Positions 41,765-51,358 of a stretch of 64,000 nt of DNA are shown here, in pieces. The DNA lies in assembly GCA_030817875.1 (NCBI GenBank), contig JAUSZU010000001.1:496001-560000 (forward strand), in the 5' to 3' direction. Positions within the stretch are counted from its first letter, which is position 1; every line of letters starts with the position of its first letter. The notes beneath the pieces are model-generated. The model did no database searches and was not told the origin of the DNA. It was given only the letters and a program-made list of their open reading frames with translations. Position numbers and translations under genes: made by a program. This stretch comes from Flavobacterium sp. W4I14. Lineage in GTDB: Bacteria; Bacteroidota; Bacteroidia; Sphingobacteriales; Sphingobacteriaceae.

Positions 41765-43501
41765 ATGGAAAAAACCAAAGAAGCCAAAAAGCCGGGTATT
41801 TTCAGTTTACTTGGAAACTACAGAGGCCTAATTTTTATGCTGATCCTGTTTGCGTTGCTCAGTAACGGTATCAACTTACTCTTACCGAAGATTATTGCCA
41901 ATGGCATCGATTCTTATACCAACAAAACTTTCAATCTTCAATCCATTCTTCTTCAGTTTTCACTGGCTATTGTACTGGTTTTTATCTTTACTTATTTGCA
42001 GAGTATTGTACAAACCTATGCTTCTGAACGTGTGGCAAGAGATTTAAGAACAAGGTTATCTGATCAGATTTCGCGACAGAGCCATGCCTACATTATTCAG
42101 GCTAACCCCTCAAAACTGCTCACCAATCTTACGGCTGATGCCGATTCGATTAAAATGTTTGTTTCGCAGGCTATTGTTTCGATCTGCTCGTCTATATTTT
42201 TAATTGTTGGGGCAAGTATTCTGCTCCTGATGATTAACTGGAAACTGGCACTTTGTGTGATTGCTATTGTGCCGATAATCGGTGGGGCATTTTTCTACGT
42301 GTTAAGCAAGGTAAAAGTGCTTTTTAAAAAGAGCAGAGAAGTGATCGATTGGCTGAACAAAGTAATCAGCGAAAGTATTTTAGGCTCGGCTTTAATCCGG
42401 GTAATTAATTCACAAGCTTTAGAATACAATAAATTTATAGATGCGAATGCCAAAGCTAGAGATTTAGGAATTTCCATTCTCCGTATGTTTGCCGCGCTGA
42501 TTCCGGTTATTGTTTTTACAGCCAATTTATCCGGTTTGTGCATTCTGATACTGGGTGGTCACTTTGTAATTACCAATTCGATGACCCTCGGAGAATTTAC
42601 GGCTTTTAGCAGTTACCTCACCCTCATTATATTTCCCATTTTGGTAATCGGTTTTATGAGCAATGTAATTGCGCAGGCTACAGCATCTTACCAAAGAATA
42701 GAAAGTGTGCTGAATGCTGCTGAGATCAAACATCCAGGCACGCTGACTACACAATTGAAAGGGGAAGTGGAAGCGAAAGACCTTAATTTGAGTTTCGGAC
42801 AAAAACCAGTTTTAAAATCAGTTTCATTTTCGGCTAAAGCAGGCTCTAAAACTGCTATTATCGGCCCTACAGCTGCAGGCAAAACACAATTACTTTATAT
42901 TTTAACTGGTCTTATTGAAGCAGATTCTGGTGCGGTGCTGTTCGATAACGAAGAAATTAAAAAGTACAACCAGGAGAATTTTCACCAACAGGTTGGCTTC
43001 GTATTTCAGGACAGCATTATGTTCAACATGAGCATCAGGGAAAATATTGCCTTTAGCGATACTGTTACGGACGAATCGCTTGCTAAAGCCATAGCTACTG
43101 CCGAACTTAAAGATTTTGTAGATGCCTTACCTGATCAATTGAATACTATTGTGTCAGAACGTGGAAACAGCCTTTCGGGTGGGCAGAAACAACGCATTAT
43201 GCTGGCCAGGGCTTTAGCAGTGAATCCGAAGATCTTATTGCTTGATGATTTTACAGCCCGTGTTGATACCAATACGGAGAAAAGGATTTTGGAGAACATC
43301 CAACAAAATTATCCTGGTTTAACTTTACTTTCCATTACACAAAAAATAGCTTCTGTTGAACATTACGATAAAGTGATCTTGCTGATGCAGGGCGAAGTCA
43401 TTGCAGAAGGAACCCATCAGGAATTGCTGAAAAGCAGTCCCGAATATGTTCAGATTTACAATTCACAACAGAGCACCAGTAATTATGAACTACAATCTTA
43501 A
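41765..43501 (+). CDS. ABC exporter half-transporter 1 (degenerate ATPase site)
   Basis: 578 aa: six-helix membrane domain (about 1-325) then an ATPase domain. Walker A is GPTAAGKT; signature SGGQKQR intact; Walker B is LLLDDFT, so the catalytic Glu is Asp; the H-loop reads SITQKI, so the switch His is Gln. In heterodimeric exporters one half carries exactly these changes. The next gene starts inside this one (17-bp overlap) and has the matching reciprocal changes. Likely an inner-membrane multidrug/lipid-type exporter; substrate unknown. Upstream -7 box TAAATTTG at 41727-41734. Confidence 0.93.
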   Translation: MEKTKEAKKPGIFSLLGNYRGLIFMLILFALLSNGINLLLPKIIANGIDSYTNKTFNLQSILLQFSLAIVLVFIFTYLQSIVQTYASERVARDLRTRLSDQISRQSHAYIIQANPSKLLTNLTADADSIKMFVSQAIVSICSSIFLIVGASILLLMINWKLALCVIAIVPIIGGAFFYVLSKVKVLFKKSREVIDWLNKVISESILGSALIRVINSQALEYNKFIDANAKARDLGISILRMFAALIPVIVFTANLSGLCILILGGHFVITNSMTLGEFTAFSSYLTLIIFPILVIGFMSNVIAQATASYQRIESVLNAAEIKHPGTLTTQLKGEVEAKDLNLSFGQKPVLKSVSFSAKAGSKTAIIGPTAAGKTQLLYILTGLIEADSGAVLFDNEEIKKYNQENFHQQVGFVFQDSIMFNMSIRENIAFSDTVTDESLAKAIATAELKDFVDALPDQLNTIVSERGNSLSGGQKQRIMLARALAVNPKILLLDDFTARVDTNTEKRILENIQQNYPGLTLLSITQKIASVEHYDKVILLMQGEVIAEGTHQELLKSSPEYVQIYNSQQSTSNYELQS

Positions 43502-45245
43502 CCAGCTTAACACCAAGCAGGAAAAGCAATCTACTTTTAAGGCGCTGAAAAGCCTGCTAAAACTGATCTCGGCTGAACGTAAGAACCTTTGGCTGGCGCT
43601 GATTGCCATTTTGGTTAACTCAGGTCTGTTGCTTTTAGGTCCATTACTGGTTGGCCATACAGTTGATACCTATATCCGTACCAAACAGTTTCATGGTGTG
43701 CTTATTTTTGGTGGTATACTATTAGTGATGTACATGATTGCCATGGTTACCGGTTACACCCAAACCAGGTTGATGGGTGGAATAGGCCAGCGAATGTTAT
43801 ACACTTTGCGTAATGCCATTTTTAATAAACTGCAGGAGTTACCGGTTTCATTTTTTAATCAGAACAAAGCTGGCGATCTGATTTCGAGGGTAAATAATGA
43901 TACCGATAAGCTGAACCAGTTTTTCTCACAGTCGTTAATGCAGTTTATTGGCAGTATTGTTACCATGATCGGTGCCGGTATTTTCTTGCTTTCGATTAAT
44001 TTAGAGCTGGGCGCCGCAACACTTTCGCCTGCAGTGGTGATCGTTCTTTTTACGATGGCTTTATCACCCTGGGTAAAAGGAAAAAATGCCAAAAACTTAA
44101 AAAGCGTTGGCGGAATGAGTGCCGAAATACAGGAAAGCCTGAATAACTTTAAAGTGATTATTGCATTTAACCGCAGGGATTATTTTAGGAAACGTTTTAA
44201 TGAAGCCAATACCGAAAACTATAAAACAGCTATAGGCGCGGGTTTGGCCAATAATATTTTTGTGCCAGTTTACGGCTTGTTATCGAGTATAGCACAGCTG
44301 ATTACCTTATTATTCGGTATTTATCTAATTTCTACTGGCAACTTTACATTGGGTTTATTGGTGAGTTATATTGCTTATACCACCAATTTTTATAATCCGC
44401 TAAGGCAATTGGCTGCCCTTTGGACAAGTTTTCAGGTGGCTATGGCCAGTTGGGACAGGATATCGCAGATTTTATCGCTGGAGAGCGACCTAAAACAGGT
44501 TAAAGTTGACGGAAATATCAATTCTGATGCTTTATTGGAGTTTAAAAACGTGCATTTCTCTTATGATGACAGTAAAGAAATCCTCCATAACATTAACCTG
44601 AGATTCGAAAAAGGAAAAACTTACGCTTTGATTGGTCCAACCGGAGGGGGGAAAACCACTACTGCTTCTTTAATTTCGCGTTTGTACGATGCCACAAAAG
44701 GAACGGTTTTATTAAATGGTAAAGATATCCGTTCATTTTCTGCTGAGGAAAGAACACAAAAAATCGGATTCATTTTACAGGAACCATTTTTATTTACCGG
44801 AACGGTAAAAGAGAATATTTTGTATGGTAATAGTCAATATAAGAACGTAAGTGATGCACAGCTGGAGAAAATAATTGAAGAAGCCAATCTAAATGCACTT
44901 TTAGCCATATTTGACGAAGGGTTGAATACACAGATTACTTCGGGATCGGACAGTATAAGTTTGGGTCAGAAACAGCTGATTGCCTTTATGCGTGCGGTGT
45001 TAAGAAATCCTGAACTGTTAATCCTTGATGAAGCTACAGCCAACATCGATACCATTACCGAACAGCTTTTGAGCAGCATTTTAAATAAACTGTCGAAAGA
45101 AACAACGCTTGTTATTATTGCGCACCGTTTAAACACCATCGAAAATGCCGACGAAATTTATTTTGTAAATGAAGGCGAAGTACAAAAAGCCGGAACGCTG
45201 AACGATGCATTAAATATGTTACTGAAAGGCAAACGGGTAAGTTGA
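43485..45245 (+). CDS. ABC exporter half-transporter 2 (catalytic ATPase site)
   Basis: 586 aa from the ATG at 43485; frame open further upstream, but the ATG overlaps the end of the first half-transporter by 17 bp in the usual coupled way. Six membrane helices up to ~330. Walker A is GPTGGGKTT, Walker B is LLILDEAT (Glu intact) and the H-loop is IIAHRL (His intact). The signature reads ISLGQK in place of LSGGQ, so the signature is the degenerate part. Paired with half 1, one composite site is catalytic and one is not, as in TM287/288-type exporters. Confidence 0.94.
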   Translation: MNYNLNQLNTKQEKQSTFKALKSLLKLISAERKNLWLALIAILVNSGLLLLGPLLVGHTVDTYIRTKQFHGVLIFGGILLVMYMIAMVTGYTQTRLMGGIGQRMLYTLRNAIFNKLQELPVSFFNQNKAGDLISRVNNDTDKLNQFFSQSLMQFIGSIVTMIGAGIFLLSINLELGAATLSPAVVIVLFTMALSPWVKGKNAKNLKSVGGMSAEIQESLNNFKVIIAFNRRDYFRKRFNEANTENYKTAIGAGLANNIFVPVYGLLSSIAQLITLLFGIYLISTGNFTLGLLVSYIAYTTNFYNPLRQLAALWTSFQVAMASWDRISQILSLESDLKQVKVDGNINSDALLEFKNVHFSYDDSKEILHNINLRFEKGKTYALIGPTGGGKTTTASLISRLYDATKGTVLLNGKDIRSFSAEERTQKIGFILQEPFLFTGTVKENILYGNSQYKNVSDAQLEKIIEEANLNALLAIFDEGLNTQITSGSDSISLGQKQLIAFMRAVLRNPELLILDEATANIDTITEQLLSSILNKLSKETTLVIIAHRLNTIENADEIYFVNEGEVQKAGTLNDALNMLLKGKRVS

Positions 45246-45253
45246 TATCTTTA

Positions 45254-45290
45254 TAAACCTATCAGGTTTCAAAAACCTGAGAGGTTTTTT
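45254..45290 (+). terminator. Hairpin after the ABC operon
   Basis: AAACCTATCAGGTTT pairs with AACCTGAGAGGTTTTTT, ending in T's. It lies just before the SMP-30 gene, so it may either terminate the ABC transcript or sit in the leader of the next gene. Confidence 0.6.
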
Positions 45291-45303
45291 AAAAAAAATA
45301 CAA

Positions 45304-46194
45304 ATGAAAAAATATTTCTTCTTTTTGGCACTTTCGGCCTTAAGCAGCATATCTTTTGCGCAAAGTGAAGTGCAAAGCCTTTTTGTTCAGGATAGTTTAA
45401 AGTTGATTTCTTCACAGTTTAAGTTTACAGAAGGTGCATCAGTTGACAAACTGGGAAATGTGTTTTTTACTGATCAGCCTAATGATAAAATCTGGAAATA
45501 TGGTATTGATGGCAAACTGAGCCTGTATATGGACAAATCGGGAAGGGCAAACGGTACTTATTTCGATAAAAAAGGTAACCTGATTGTTTGTGCAGACGAG
45601 AATAACCAGATCTGGTCTATCGATAAAAACAAAAAGATAAAAGTGCTCTTCAGCGATTATGAAGGTAAAAAAGTAAACGGACCAAACGATATCTGGTTGG
45701 ATGCTAAAGGAGGCATTTATTTTACTGATCCTTATTATCAGCGCGATTATTGGACCAGGAAATCGCCTGAAATTCAAGGACAAAAAGTATATTATCTTCC
45801 GAAAGGGAAAAAGGAAGCCATTATCGTGACGGATGATATCGTCAAGCCTAACGGTATTGTAGGTACTCCGGATGGTAAATTTTTGTATGTGGCCGATATG
45901 AGCGCCAATAAAACTTATCGTTATCGTATTGGTGCTGATGCGAGGTTAACGGATAAGCAACTTTTCCTTAATCAGCATTCTGATGGAATGACTTTAGACA
46001 GTAATGGAAATATTTATGTAACCGGAAAAGGGGTAAATATTTACAAACCTACTGGCGAAAAAATCGGTCATATTGATATACCCGAAGAGTGGTGCGGTAA
46101 CATTTGTTTTGGTGGAAAAGACAAAAACATGCTTTTTATTACGGCTTCAAAATCGCTGTATGTTATTCCAACGAATGCAAAAGGAGTAGAGTAA
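45304..46194 (+). CDS. SMP-30/gluconolactonase family protein, exported
   Basis: 296 aa with a signal peptide (MKKYFFFLALSALSSISFAQ). The six-bladed propeller shows the family's metal-binding positions: FTEGASVDKLGNVFFTDQ, NGPNDIWLDAKGGIYFTDPYY, VKPNGIVGTPDGKFLYVADM and SDGMTLDSNGNIY. Homologues hydrolyse sugar lactones, for example gluconolactone, with a divalent metal. Here it is periplasmic or secreted. It lies between an ABC exporter and a GH2 gene, suggesting carbohydrate use, which is inference. A terminator follows at 46348. Confidence 0.9.
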   Translation: MKKYFFFLALSALSSISFAQSEVQSLFVQDSLKLISSQFKFTEGASVDKLGNVFFTDQPNDKIWKYGIDGKLSLYMDKSGRANGTYFDKKGNLIVCADENNQIWSIDKNKKIKVLFSDYEGKKVNGPNDIWLDAKGGIYFTDPYYQRDYWTRKSPEIQGQKVYYLPKGKKEAIIVTDDIVKPNGIVGTPDGKFLYVADMSANKTYRYRIGADARLTDKQLFLNQHSDGMTLDSNGNIYVTGKGVNIYKPTGEKIGHIDIPEEWCGNICFGGKDKNMLFITASKSLYVIPTNAKGVE

Positions 46195-46347
46195 CAGCTC
46201 GTTATAACCTTTTAAGGGCATGCAAAGCCGAAAAAACTAAGAATGAATTAACATGAAAAATTTTTCTGTTCAGTTTATTCAACCCCTAAAAATATTAAAG
46301 GCATTAATTAGTTTTGAGCTTCCTACTTATAGGGATAGACGACTATG

Positions 46348-46379
46348 AAAAAGCCCTCTCAGGATTGAAGGGCTTTTTT
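46348..46379 (+). terminator. Terminator after the SMP-30 gene region
   Basis: AAAAAGCCCT pairs with AGGGCTTTTT; T run at the end. The rest of the gap 46195-46564 holds no recognisable gene. Confidence 0.8.
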
Positions 46380-46564
46380 ACTTTAATTGTCTTGCTCTGA
46401 AAATGACAATACAAAAGATATTGTTGATATCTACTTCGGCATCCTTACTTAGTTCTGCAAAGCTGCAATCAATTTAAAATACCGAAAAGCTGTAAATTAA
46501 TTTGATATGTTGTTAACTTAAAAAGAAGTTATATTGCTGTCGAATTTATTCTTAATAATCTCTG

Positions 46565-48988
46565 ATGAAAAAAATATTATTACCACTTTTTTTAGTGGGT
46601 ATTTTTTATTTAAATGCTGCTGCCCAAAGAACTGAAATCCTTTTAGATGAAGGCTGGAAATTTTCAAAAGGAACTTTCCCGAATGCTGCCGAAGTTACTT
46701 TTAATGACACCCGCTGGGAAACTGTTTCTGTTCCGCACGATTGGGCCATTAGTGGACCTTTTGATAAGGAAATAGACAAACAGGTAACCGCCATCACTCA
46801 GAACGGCGAAAGCAAGGCCACTGAAAAAACGGGCAGAACAGGAGCGTTACCTTATATTGGCGAAGGCTGGTACCGAAAAAAACTGAATTTCCCAGCGCTT
46901 AAATCAAACCAGAAAGCGCTGCTTCAGATAGATGGTGCAATGAGCGAACCTCGTGTGTACCTGAACGGAAAACAGGTTGGACAATGGAATTATGGTTACA
47001 ATTACTTTTATATCGATATCACTAACGACTTAAAAACGAGCAATAATTTACTGGCTATTCGTCTTAAGAATATGCCTAAATCTTCTCGTTGGTACCCTGG
47101 GGCAGGTTTATATCGCAATGTGCATTTAATTATCAAGGATGAAAAAAGCATCGAACAATGGGGAATTACAGTAACCACCCCAATAGTAAAGAAAGAATTT
47201 GCCAAAGTGAATATCAAAACCAAATTAACAGATAAAGGGGTTCGTTTGGTTACGCAGATTTTAGATAGTTTAGGTAAGCAGGTGGCAATTGATACAGCAA
47301 AATCAATTTTTGGAAACGAGACCGATCAAAATATAGAAATCATTAATCCCAAACTTTGGAGCCCTGAAAGGCCTTATTTGTACACTTCGGTATCGAGCGT
47401 ATATGAAGGTGGGGTATTGAAAGATGTAGTGAAAACAAGATTTGGGATAAGAACGATCAATTTTAGTGCAGGAATAGGATTTAGCCTGAACGGCCAGGTA
47501 AGAAAATTTAAAGGCGTTTGCCTGCACCATGATCTTGGTCCACTTGGCGCTGCGATTAATACCGCTGCACTAAGGAGACAATTAACGATTTTGAAAGAAA
47601 TGGGCTGCGATGCCATCAGAAGTTCGCACAACATGCCATCACCCGAGCAATTGGAGTTATGCGATGAAATGGGATTCATGTTTCTTGCCGAAAGTTTCGA
47701 TGAATGGGCGAAGGCCAAGGTAGAAAATGGTTACCATTTATATTTTAATACCGATGCCGAAAAGGATATTGTAAATCTGGTACAAGCCAATAAAAACCAC
47801 CCTTGTATTGTGATGTGGAGCTCAGGAAACGAAGTGCCCGATCAGTTTGGTTCCGAAGGTGTTAAAAGGGCTAAATGGCTTCAGGAAATTTTCCACCGCG
47901 AAGATCCTACACGTCCTGTTACCGTAGGGATGGATCAGGTGAAGGCAACCATGCAATCGGGTTTTGGTGCATTAATGGATATTCCAGGCTTAAATTATCG
48001 GGTACATCTTTACGAAGAAGCCAATAAGGTTTTTCCACAGGGCTTTATTTTGGGATCTGAAACAGCATCAACGGTAAGCTCCCGGGGGATATATAAATTT
48101 CCGGTTGTAAAAGGATCTGATAAACAATATGTTGATTTTCAGTCTTCTTCTTATGATCTTGAATATTGTAGCTGGTCTAATGTACCTGACGATGATTTTG
48201 TAATGCAAGATGATAAACCCTGGGTAATTGGAGAATTTGTTTGGACAGGTTTCGATTACCTCGGCGAACCAACCCCTTATGATAGCAGCTGGCCATCAAG
48301 AAGCTCGTATTTTGGGATTTCTGATCTGGCAGGTTTGCCCAAAGACCGTTTTTATCTGTATAGAAGCCGTTGGAATAAAGCTGTGCCAACCTTGCATCTA
48401 CTGCCACATTGGAACTGGGAGGGAAGAGAAGGTCAAACTACGCCGGTTTTTGTATACACCAGTTATGATAGTGCCGAACTTTTCTTGAATGGAAAAAGTT
48501 TGGGGGTACGTAAAAAAGATAAATCAACACCACAGAACCGCTACAGGTTGATGTGGATGGATGTAAAATACGAACCGGGAACTTTAAAAGTTGTAGCTTT
48601 TGACAGTAATGGAAAACCTGTAGCCGAAGAACAGGTAACTACAGCAGGTAAACCTTATAAAATTGTGTTAACACCGGATAGAAAAGAGATTACGGCCGAT
48701 GGAAAAGATCTGTCTTTTGTAACCGTATCAGTAGTTGATCAAAACGGTATACCTTGCCCAGCGGCTACCAATGCTTTAAACTTTGAAGTAAAAGGAGCGG
48801 GGACATTTAAAGCGGTTTGTAATGGCGATGCTACTTCTTTGGAATCGTTTGTAAAACCAACTATGAAATTATTCAGCGGAAAACTGGTGGTAGTGGTACA
48901 ATCTGATAAAAAGGGTGGTGCAATAGGGTTGATGGTTAAAGGTAAAGGACTAAAAAATGGAAATATAGAAATCGTTTCGGCTAAGTAA
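46565..48988 (+). CDS. Beta-galactosidase-type GH2 glycoside hydrolase, exported
   Basis: 807 aa with a signal peptide (cut after YLNAAAQ). Layout: sugar-binding jelly-roll (~25-195, including WYRKKLNFPAL), an immunoglobulin-like domain, the TIM-barrel (from ~300), then a DUF4982-type domain and a final beta domain. Acid/base Glu is in WSSGNEVPDQ, the nucleophile region is LGSETASTVS. Start of barrel is marked by GVCLHHDLGPLGAAINTAALRRQL, diagnostic for GH2. Specificity (beta-galactoside, glucuronide or other) cannot be read from sequence alone. Confidence 0.93.
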   Translation: MKKILLPLFLVGIFYLNAAAQRTEILLDEGWKFSKGTFPNAAEVTFNDTRWETVSVPHDWAISGPFDKEIDKQVTAITQNGESKATEKTGRTGALPYIGEGWYRKKLNFPALKSNQKALLQIDGAMSEPRVYLNGKQVGQWNYGYNYFYIDITNDLKTSNNLLAIRLKNMPKSSRWYPGAGLYRNVHLIIKDEKSIEQWGITVTTPIVKKEFAKVNIKTKLTDKGVRLVTQILDSLGKQVAIDTAKSIFGNETDQNIEIINPKLWSPERPYLYTSVSSVYEGGVLKDVVKTRFGIRTINFSAGIGFSLNGQVRKFKGVCLHHDLGPLGAAINTAALRRQLTILKEMGCDAIRSSHNMPSPEQLELCDEMGFMFLAESFDEWAKAKVENGYHLYFNTDAEKDIVNLVQANKNHPCIVMWSSGNEVPDQFGSEGVKRAKWLQEIFHREDPTRPVTVGMDQVKATMQSGFGALMDIPGLNYRVHLYEEANKVFPQGFILGSETASTVSSRGIYKFPVVKGSDKQYVDFQSSSYDLEYCSWSNVPDDDFVMQDDKPWVIGEFVWTGFDYLGEPTPYDSSWPSRSSYFGISDLAGLPKDRFYLYRSRWNKAVPTLHLLPHWNWEGREGQTTPVFVYTSYDSAELFLNGKSLGVRKKDKSTPQNRYRLMWMDVKYEPGTLKVVAFDSNGKPVAEEQVTTAGKPYKIVLTPDRKEITADGKDLSFVTVSVVDQNGIPCPAATNALNFEVKGAGTFKAVCNGDATSLESFVKPTMKLFSGKLVVVVQSDKKGGAIGLMVKGKGLKNGNIEIVSAK

Positions 48989-49005
48989 TCAGGAGTTAAT
49001 AGGGC

Positions 49006-49097
49006 TTCATTCCCAACTTGATTGGAAATCTTAATGCTTTAACAAGGTGTTTGGTTAGTAAGTGGCATTAGGATTCCCGCCTGTGCGGGAATGACGA
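49006..49097. repeat. REP-like element, reversed orientation
   Basis: CATTCCCAACTTGATTGG on the left and GGATTCCCGCCTGTGCGGGA on the right; this is the 39682-39764 unit read in reverse with a longer spacer. Occupies the gap after the GH2 gene. Confidence 0.7.
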
Positions 49098-49247
49098 TGG
49101 GGAGGAGAATTTAGCAATTAATTAAAGATTCTTCATTGCATTTAGTATCAACAATAATTACAAGCAGAATTGTATAGGTACTGTTACAATTAATCTTATT
49201 TGGAATAATTTTTTAAATTAGCATATATTAAAAAACCTGATAAGCTT

Positions 49248-49538
49248 ATGGAAAATCTAAAAGAAGAAACCAAAATCAAAGCTTTCCTCACCAGGATAAA
49301 AGCAGAGTGGCCAGGAGTGGTAGAACGCTTTGAGTTTAAAACAGGCAGTGTAATTTATGTTCATTTAAAAGAAGGCATATCGAGTATGGATTTTCTCGGT
49401 AAACTTTCCAGACAAGTAGAACGTTTTGTCGATTTCAGTATGCCGATTATCTTGTATCATATAGAGAGTGATGGCATGAACTTAAGGTCGCACCCGATTA
49501 ATTGGTATTCTTCCATTACACAAGGAAAAACTTTTTAA
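49248..49538 (+). CDS. Uncharacterised small protein (96 aa)
   Basis: 96 aa, no signal or membrane segment. Starts MENLKEETKIKAFLTRIKAEWPG and contains FEFKTGSVIYVHLKEGISSMDFLGKLSRQVERFVDF, which reads like a single mixed alpha/beta domain. I do not recognise the family. It lies between GH2 and a cold-shock gene with no operon partner. Presumably cytosolic. Confidence 0.6.
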   Translation: MENLKEETKIKAFLTRIKAEWPGVVERFEFKTGSVIYVHLKEGISSMDFLGKLSRQVERFVDFSMPIILYHIESDGMNLRSHPINWYSSITQGKTF

Positions 49539-49701
49539 GGCTTGCAAATATTCTTGGATAATACCTTAGACTGTAAAATGGCAGCGATAATCTTTACAGT
49601 TGTAAATCTTTTGTGCATAATTAGCAATTTTGTTTGCCAGTAATTTTGGTTTTTGGGTTTTAATCCTATTTTTGGTTTTTAATTTAAAAACATCCAGTAT
49701 A

Positions 49702-49890
49702 ATGAAAAACGGAACAGTAAAATTTTTTAACTCAGAAAAAGGCTTTGGCTTTATTAAAGAAGAAAGCGGATCTGAGATTTTTGTGCATGCATCAGGCCTG
49801 ATTGACGAAATCAGGGAGAATGATACAGTTGAATACGAAGTTCAAGAAGGCAAAAAAGGCCTTAATGCAGTGAAAGTAAGAGTTGTTTAA
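49702..49890 (+). CDS. Cold shock domain protein (CspA family)
   Basis: 62 aa from the ATG at 49702. The frame stays open upstream, but this ATG gives the exact family start MKNGTVKFFNSEKGFGFI. RNP1 is KGFGFI (about 14-19) and RNP2 is EIFVHAS (about 26-32), the nucleic-acid-binding aromatics of the OB fold. It binds single-stranded RNA/DNA as a chaperone. A long untranslated leader lies upstream, as in many csp genes, and a strong terminator follows. Confidence 0.92.
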   Translation: MKNGTVKFFNSEKGFGFIKEESGSEIFVHASGLIDEIRENDTVEYEVQEGKKGLNAVKVRVV

Positions 49891-49911
49891 TTCTTCCCCC
49901 AAAAGATTTTG

Positions 49912-49937
49912 AGCAGGATTTAGTCCTGCTTTTTTTT
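49912..49937 (+). terminator. Terminator of the cold-shock gene
   Basis: AGCAGGA pairs with TCCTGCT with TTTTTTTT after; 21 bases past the stop codon. Confidence 0.9.
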
Positions 49938-50062
49938 GCCCTGATATTTTATTACGCCATCGAAACCGGATATACCATTTACTGAACAAAAAGGTTGAAA
50001 AAATTTCTTTCTCATTTCTAGTTGATTACCAATCTGACCCGCTTTACACGCTATCTATATAG

Positions 50063-50091
50063 TTGTTTTCTAAATTGGATTTTTATTTTTG
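50063..50091 (+). promoter_or_regulatory. Promoter upstream of the 223-aa gene
   Basis: TTG at 50063-50065 and TATTTTTG at 50084-50091 are the -33 and -7 elements with an 18-bp spacer. A second TATTTTTG at 50131-50138 overlaps the proposed TTG start. Confidence 0.5.
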
Positions 50092-50135
50092 CTAATGTCG
50101 ATCAAGTCGGCCGGAACCAAACAAATTAAATATTT

Positions 50136-50807
50136 TTGCAACTTTCTATTTTTTCAAATCAGGAACCTGTTATAAACAACAAACCTCTTGATCGGGGTAC
50201 TTTTATGGCTGCAGCACAGTTTGTAACAGCACTTAACTTTGCGGGCGAATTTGAGCTCTTAAGTTTATCGGCCATGAATACACAGGTTGGAGCAGCTAAA
50301 AAGGGCGGACTGGTATTTGTACGGAATGGAAAGTTGAAAATGCATCCCGAAATCTACGATCATTTATCCCTGATATCGATATCTTCTATCTGTGCAGGAA
50401 GTGTTTATTTCCATGGCCGTGATAAAATTGCTGCAGAAATTGTAAATCTCCCTTATAAGGATGGCCTTTTAAACTTAGCAGGTGCTGAAGAGGATTATAT
50501 GGCCTTTAAACGTTTATGCAGCCCTGTTTCACGGTTTTTTTTGTTACAGGCTAAAAAAGTACAATGGTCTGCAATCTTATCTACATTTAGGTTTTTTATG
50601 ATGGAAGGCGTTTTGGATGTGGTTAATTTTGTTGCTCATGCACTGCATCAAGCTGATGCAGATGTGCTCTCCTGTGCACAACTTTTAGAAAGTATGCAAA
50701 AACAACAATGGTATCCTGGTTTTTGTCAGTCGCTACAAGATTTCCACGCCTCTCGTTATCCCTTAAGTAAAGTTGGCTTAGAATCAGAGCTGCCAGAGGT
50801 GGCCTAA
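50136..50807 (+). CDS. Uncharacterised protein (223 aa)
   Basis: 223 aa if it starts at the TTG at 50136; the first ATG is at 50205 (residue 24). Not recognised. No signal peptide. Contains NTQVGAAKKGGLVFVRNGKLKMHPEIYDHLS and a patch YPGFCQSLQDFHASRYP near the end. Mixed alpha/beta composition. The upstream promoter-like pair favours a start in this area, and the residues before the ATG look coding. Function unknown. Confidence 0.6.
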   Translation: MQLSIFSNQEPVINNKPLDRGTFMAAAQFVTALNFAGEFELLSLSAMNTQVGAAKKGGLVFVRNGKLKMHPEIYDHLSLISISSICAGSVYFHGRDKIAAEIVNLPYKDGLLNLAGAEEDYMAFKRLCSPVSRFFLLQAKKVQWSAILSTFRFFMMEGVLDVVNFVAHALHQADADVLSCAQLLESMQKQQWYPGFCQSLQDFHASRYPLSKVGLESELPEVA

Positions 50808-50814
50808 ATCCTAA

Positions 50815-51156
50815 TTATTTCAGGTAATTTTCTAATAAAGCACTTATTTCATCTCCAATAGGTCTATTGCCCATGTTGTTGAGTTTTTGCTGTGAAGAAT
50901 TGTGTTTTTCAATATATGTGGCCTCTGTTTTATTGAATTTAAGATAACCCTGCTCAAAATAACGTTCTTCAATTTCGGTAGAAGAATCCATTGATCTGAA
51001 CCATAATTTAATCAGTGAGCCTGAAATTTTATCAAAGTAAAGCCAGTGGTAGGTCGCTTCTGCATCTGCATTATCGGGCAGACCAAGACGCTGAATTTCT
51101 AGAATAGCAGTATCAGAATTTTGGAAAAAGTATAAAATCTTATATTTAGACGACAT
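50815..51156 (-). CDS. Uncharacterised protein (113 aa)
   Basis: 113 aa, ATG at 51156. Not recognised. Soluble, charged, with the aromatic-rich middle EATYHWLYFDKISGSLIKLWF. It is convergent with the 50136 gene, their stops 7 bp apart. The gap after it (51157-51358) holds GCGGATTTGTAATCCGC, a palindromic repeat at 51274-51290 related to the GCGGGATTACAAATCTCGC tract at ~51330. Function unknown. Confidence 0.6.
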   Translation of the reverse strand: MSSKYKILYFFQNSDTAILEIQRLGLPDNADAEATYHWLYFDKISGSLIKLWFRSMDSSTEIEERYFEQGYLKFNKTEATYIEKHNSSQQKLNNMGNRPIGDEISALLENYLK

Positions 51157-51358
51157 GCCGCAAAAATAGGACTTAATTTTTTATCACAAAAAACATTTTT
51201 GCTGTTTAGATTTAATATTGTTGGTTTAAACGAATCCGTGTTGGTCAGGATCTGTGATCTTGACCTTTGCTCTGCGGATTTGTAATCCGCTTTTTGATTT
51301 TAAGAATTATAAATCCTAAGGCTTTTCAGGCGGGATTACAAATCTCGCATAACGATAG

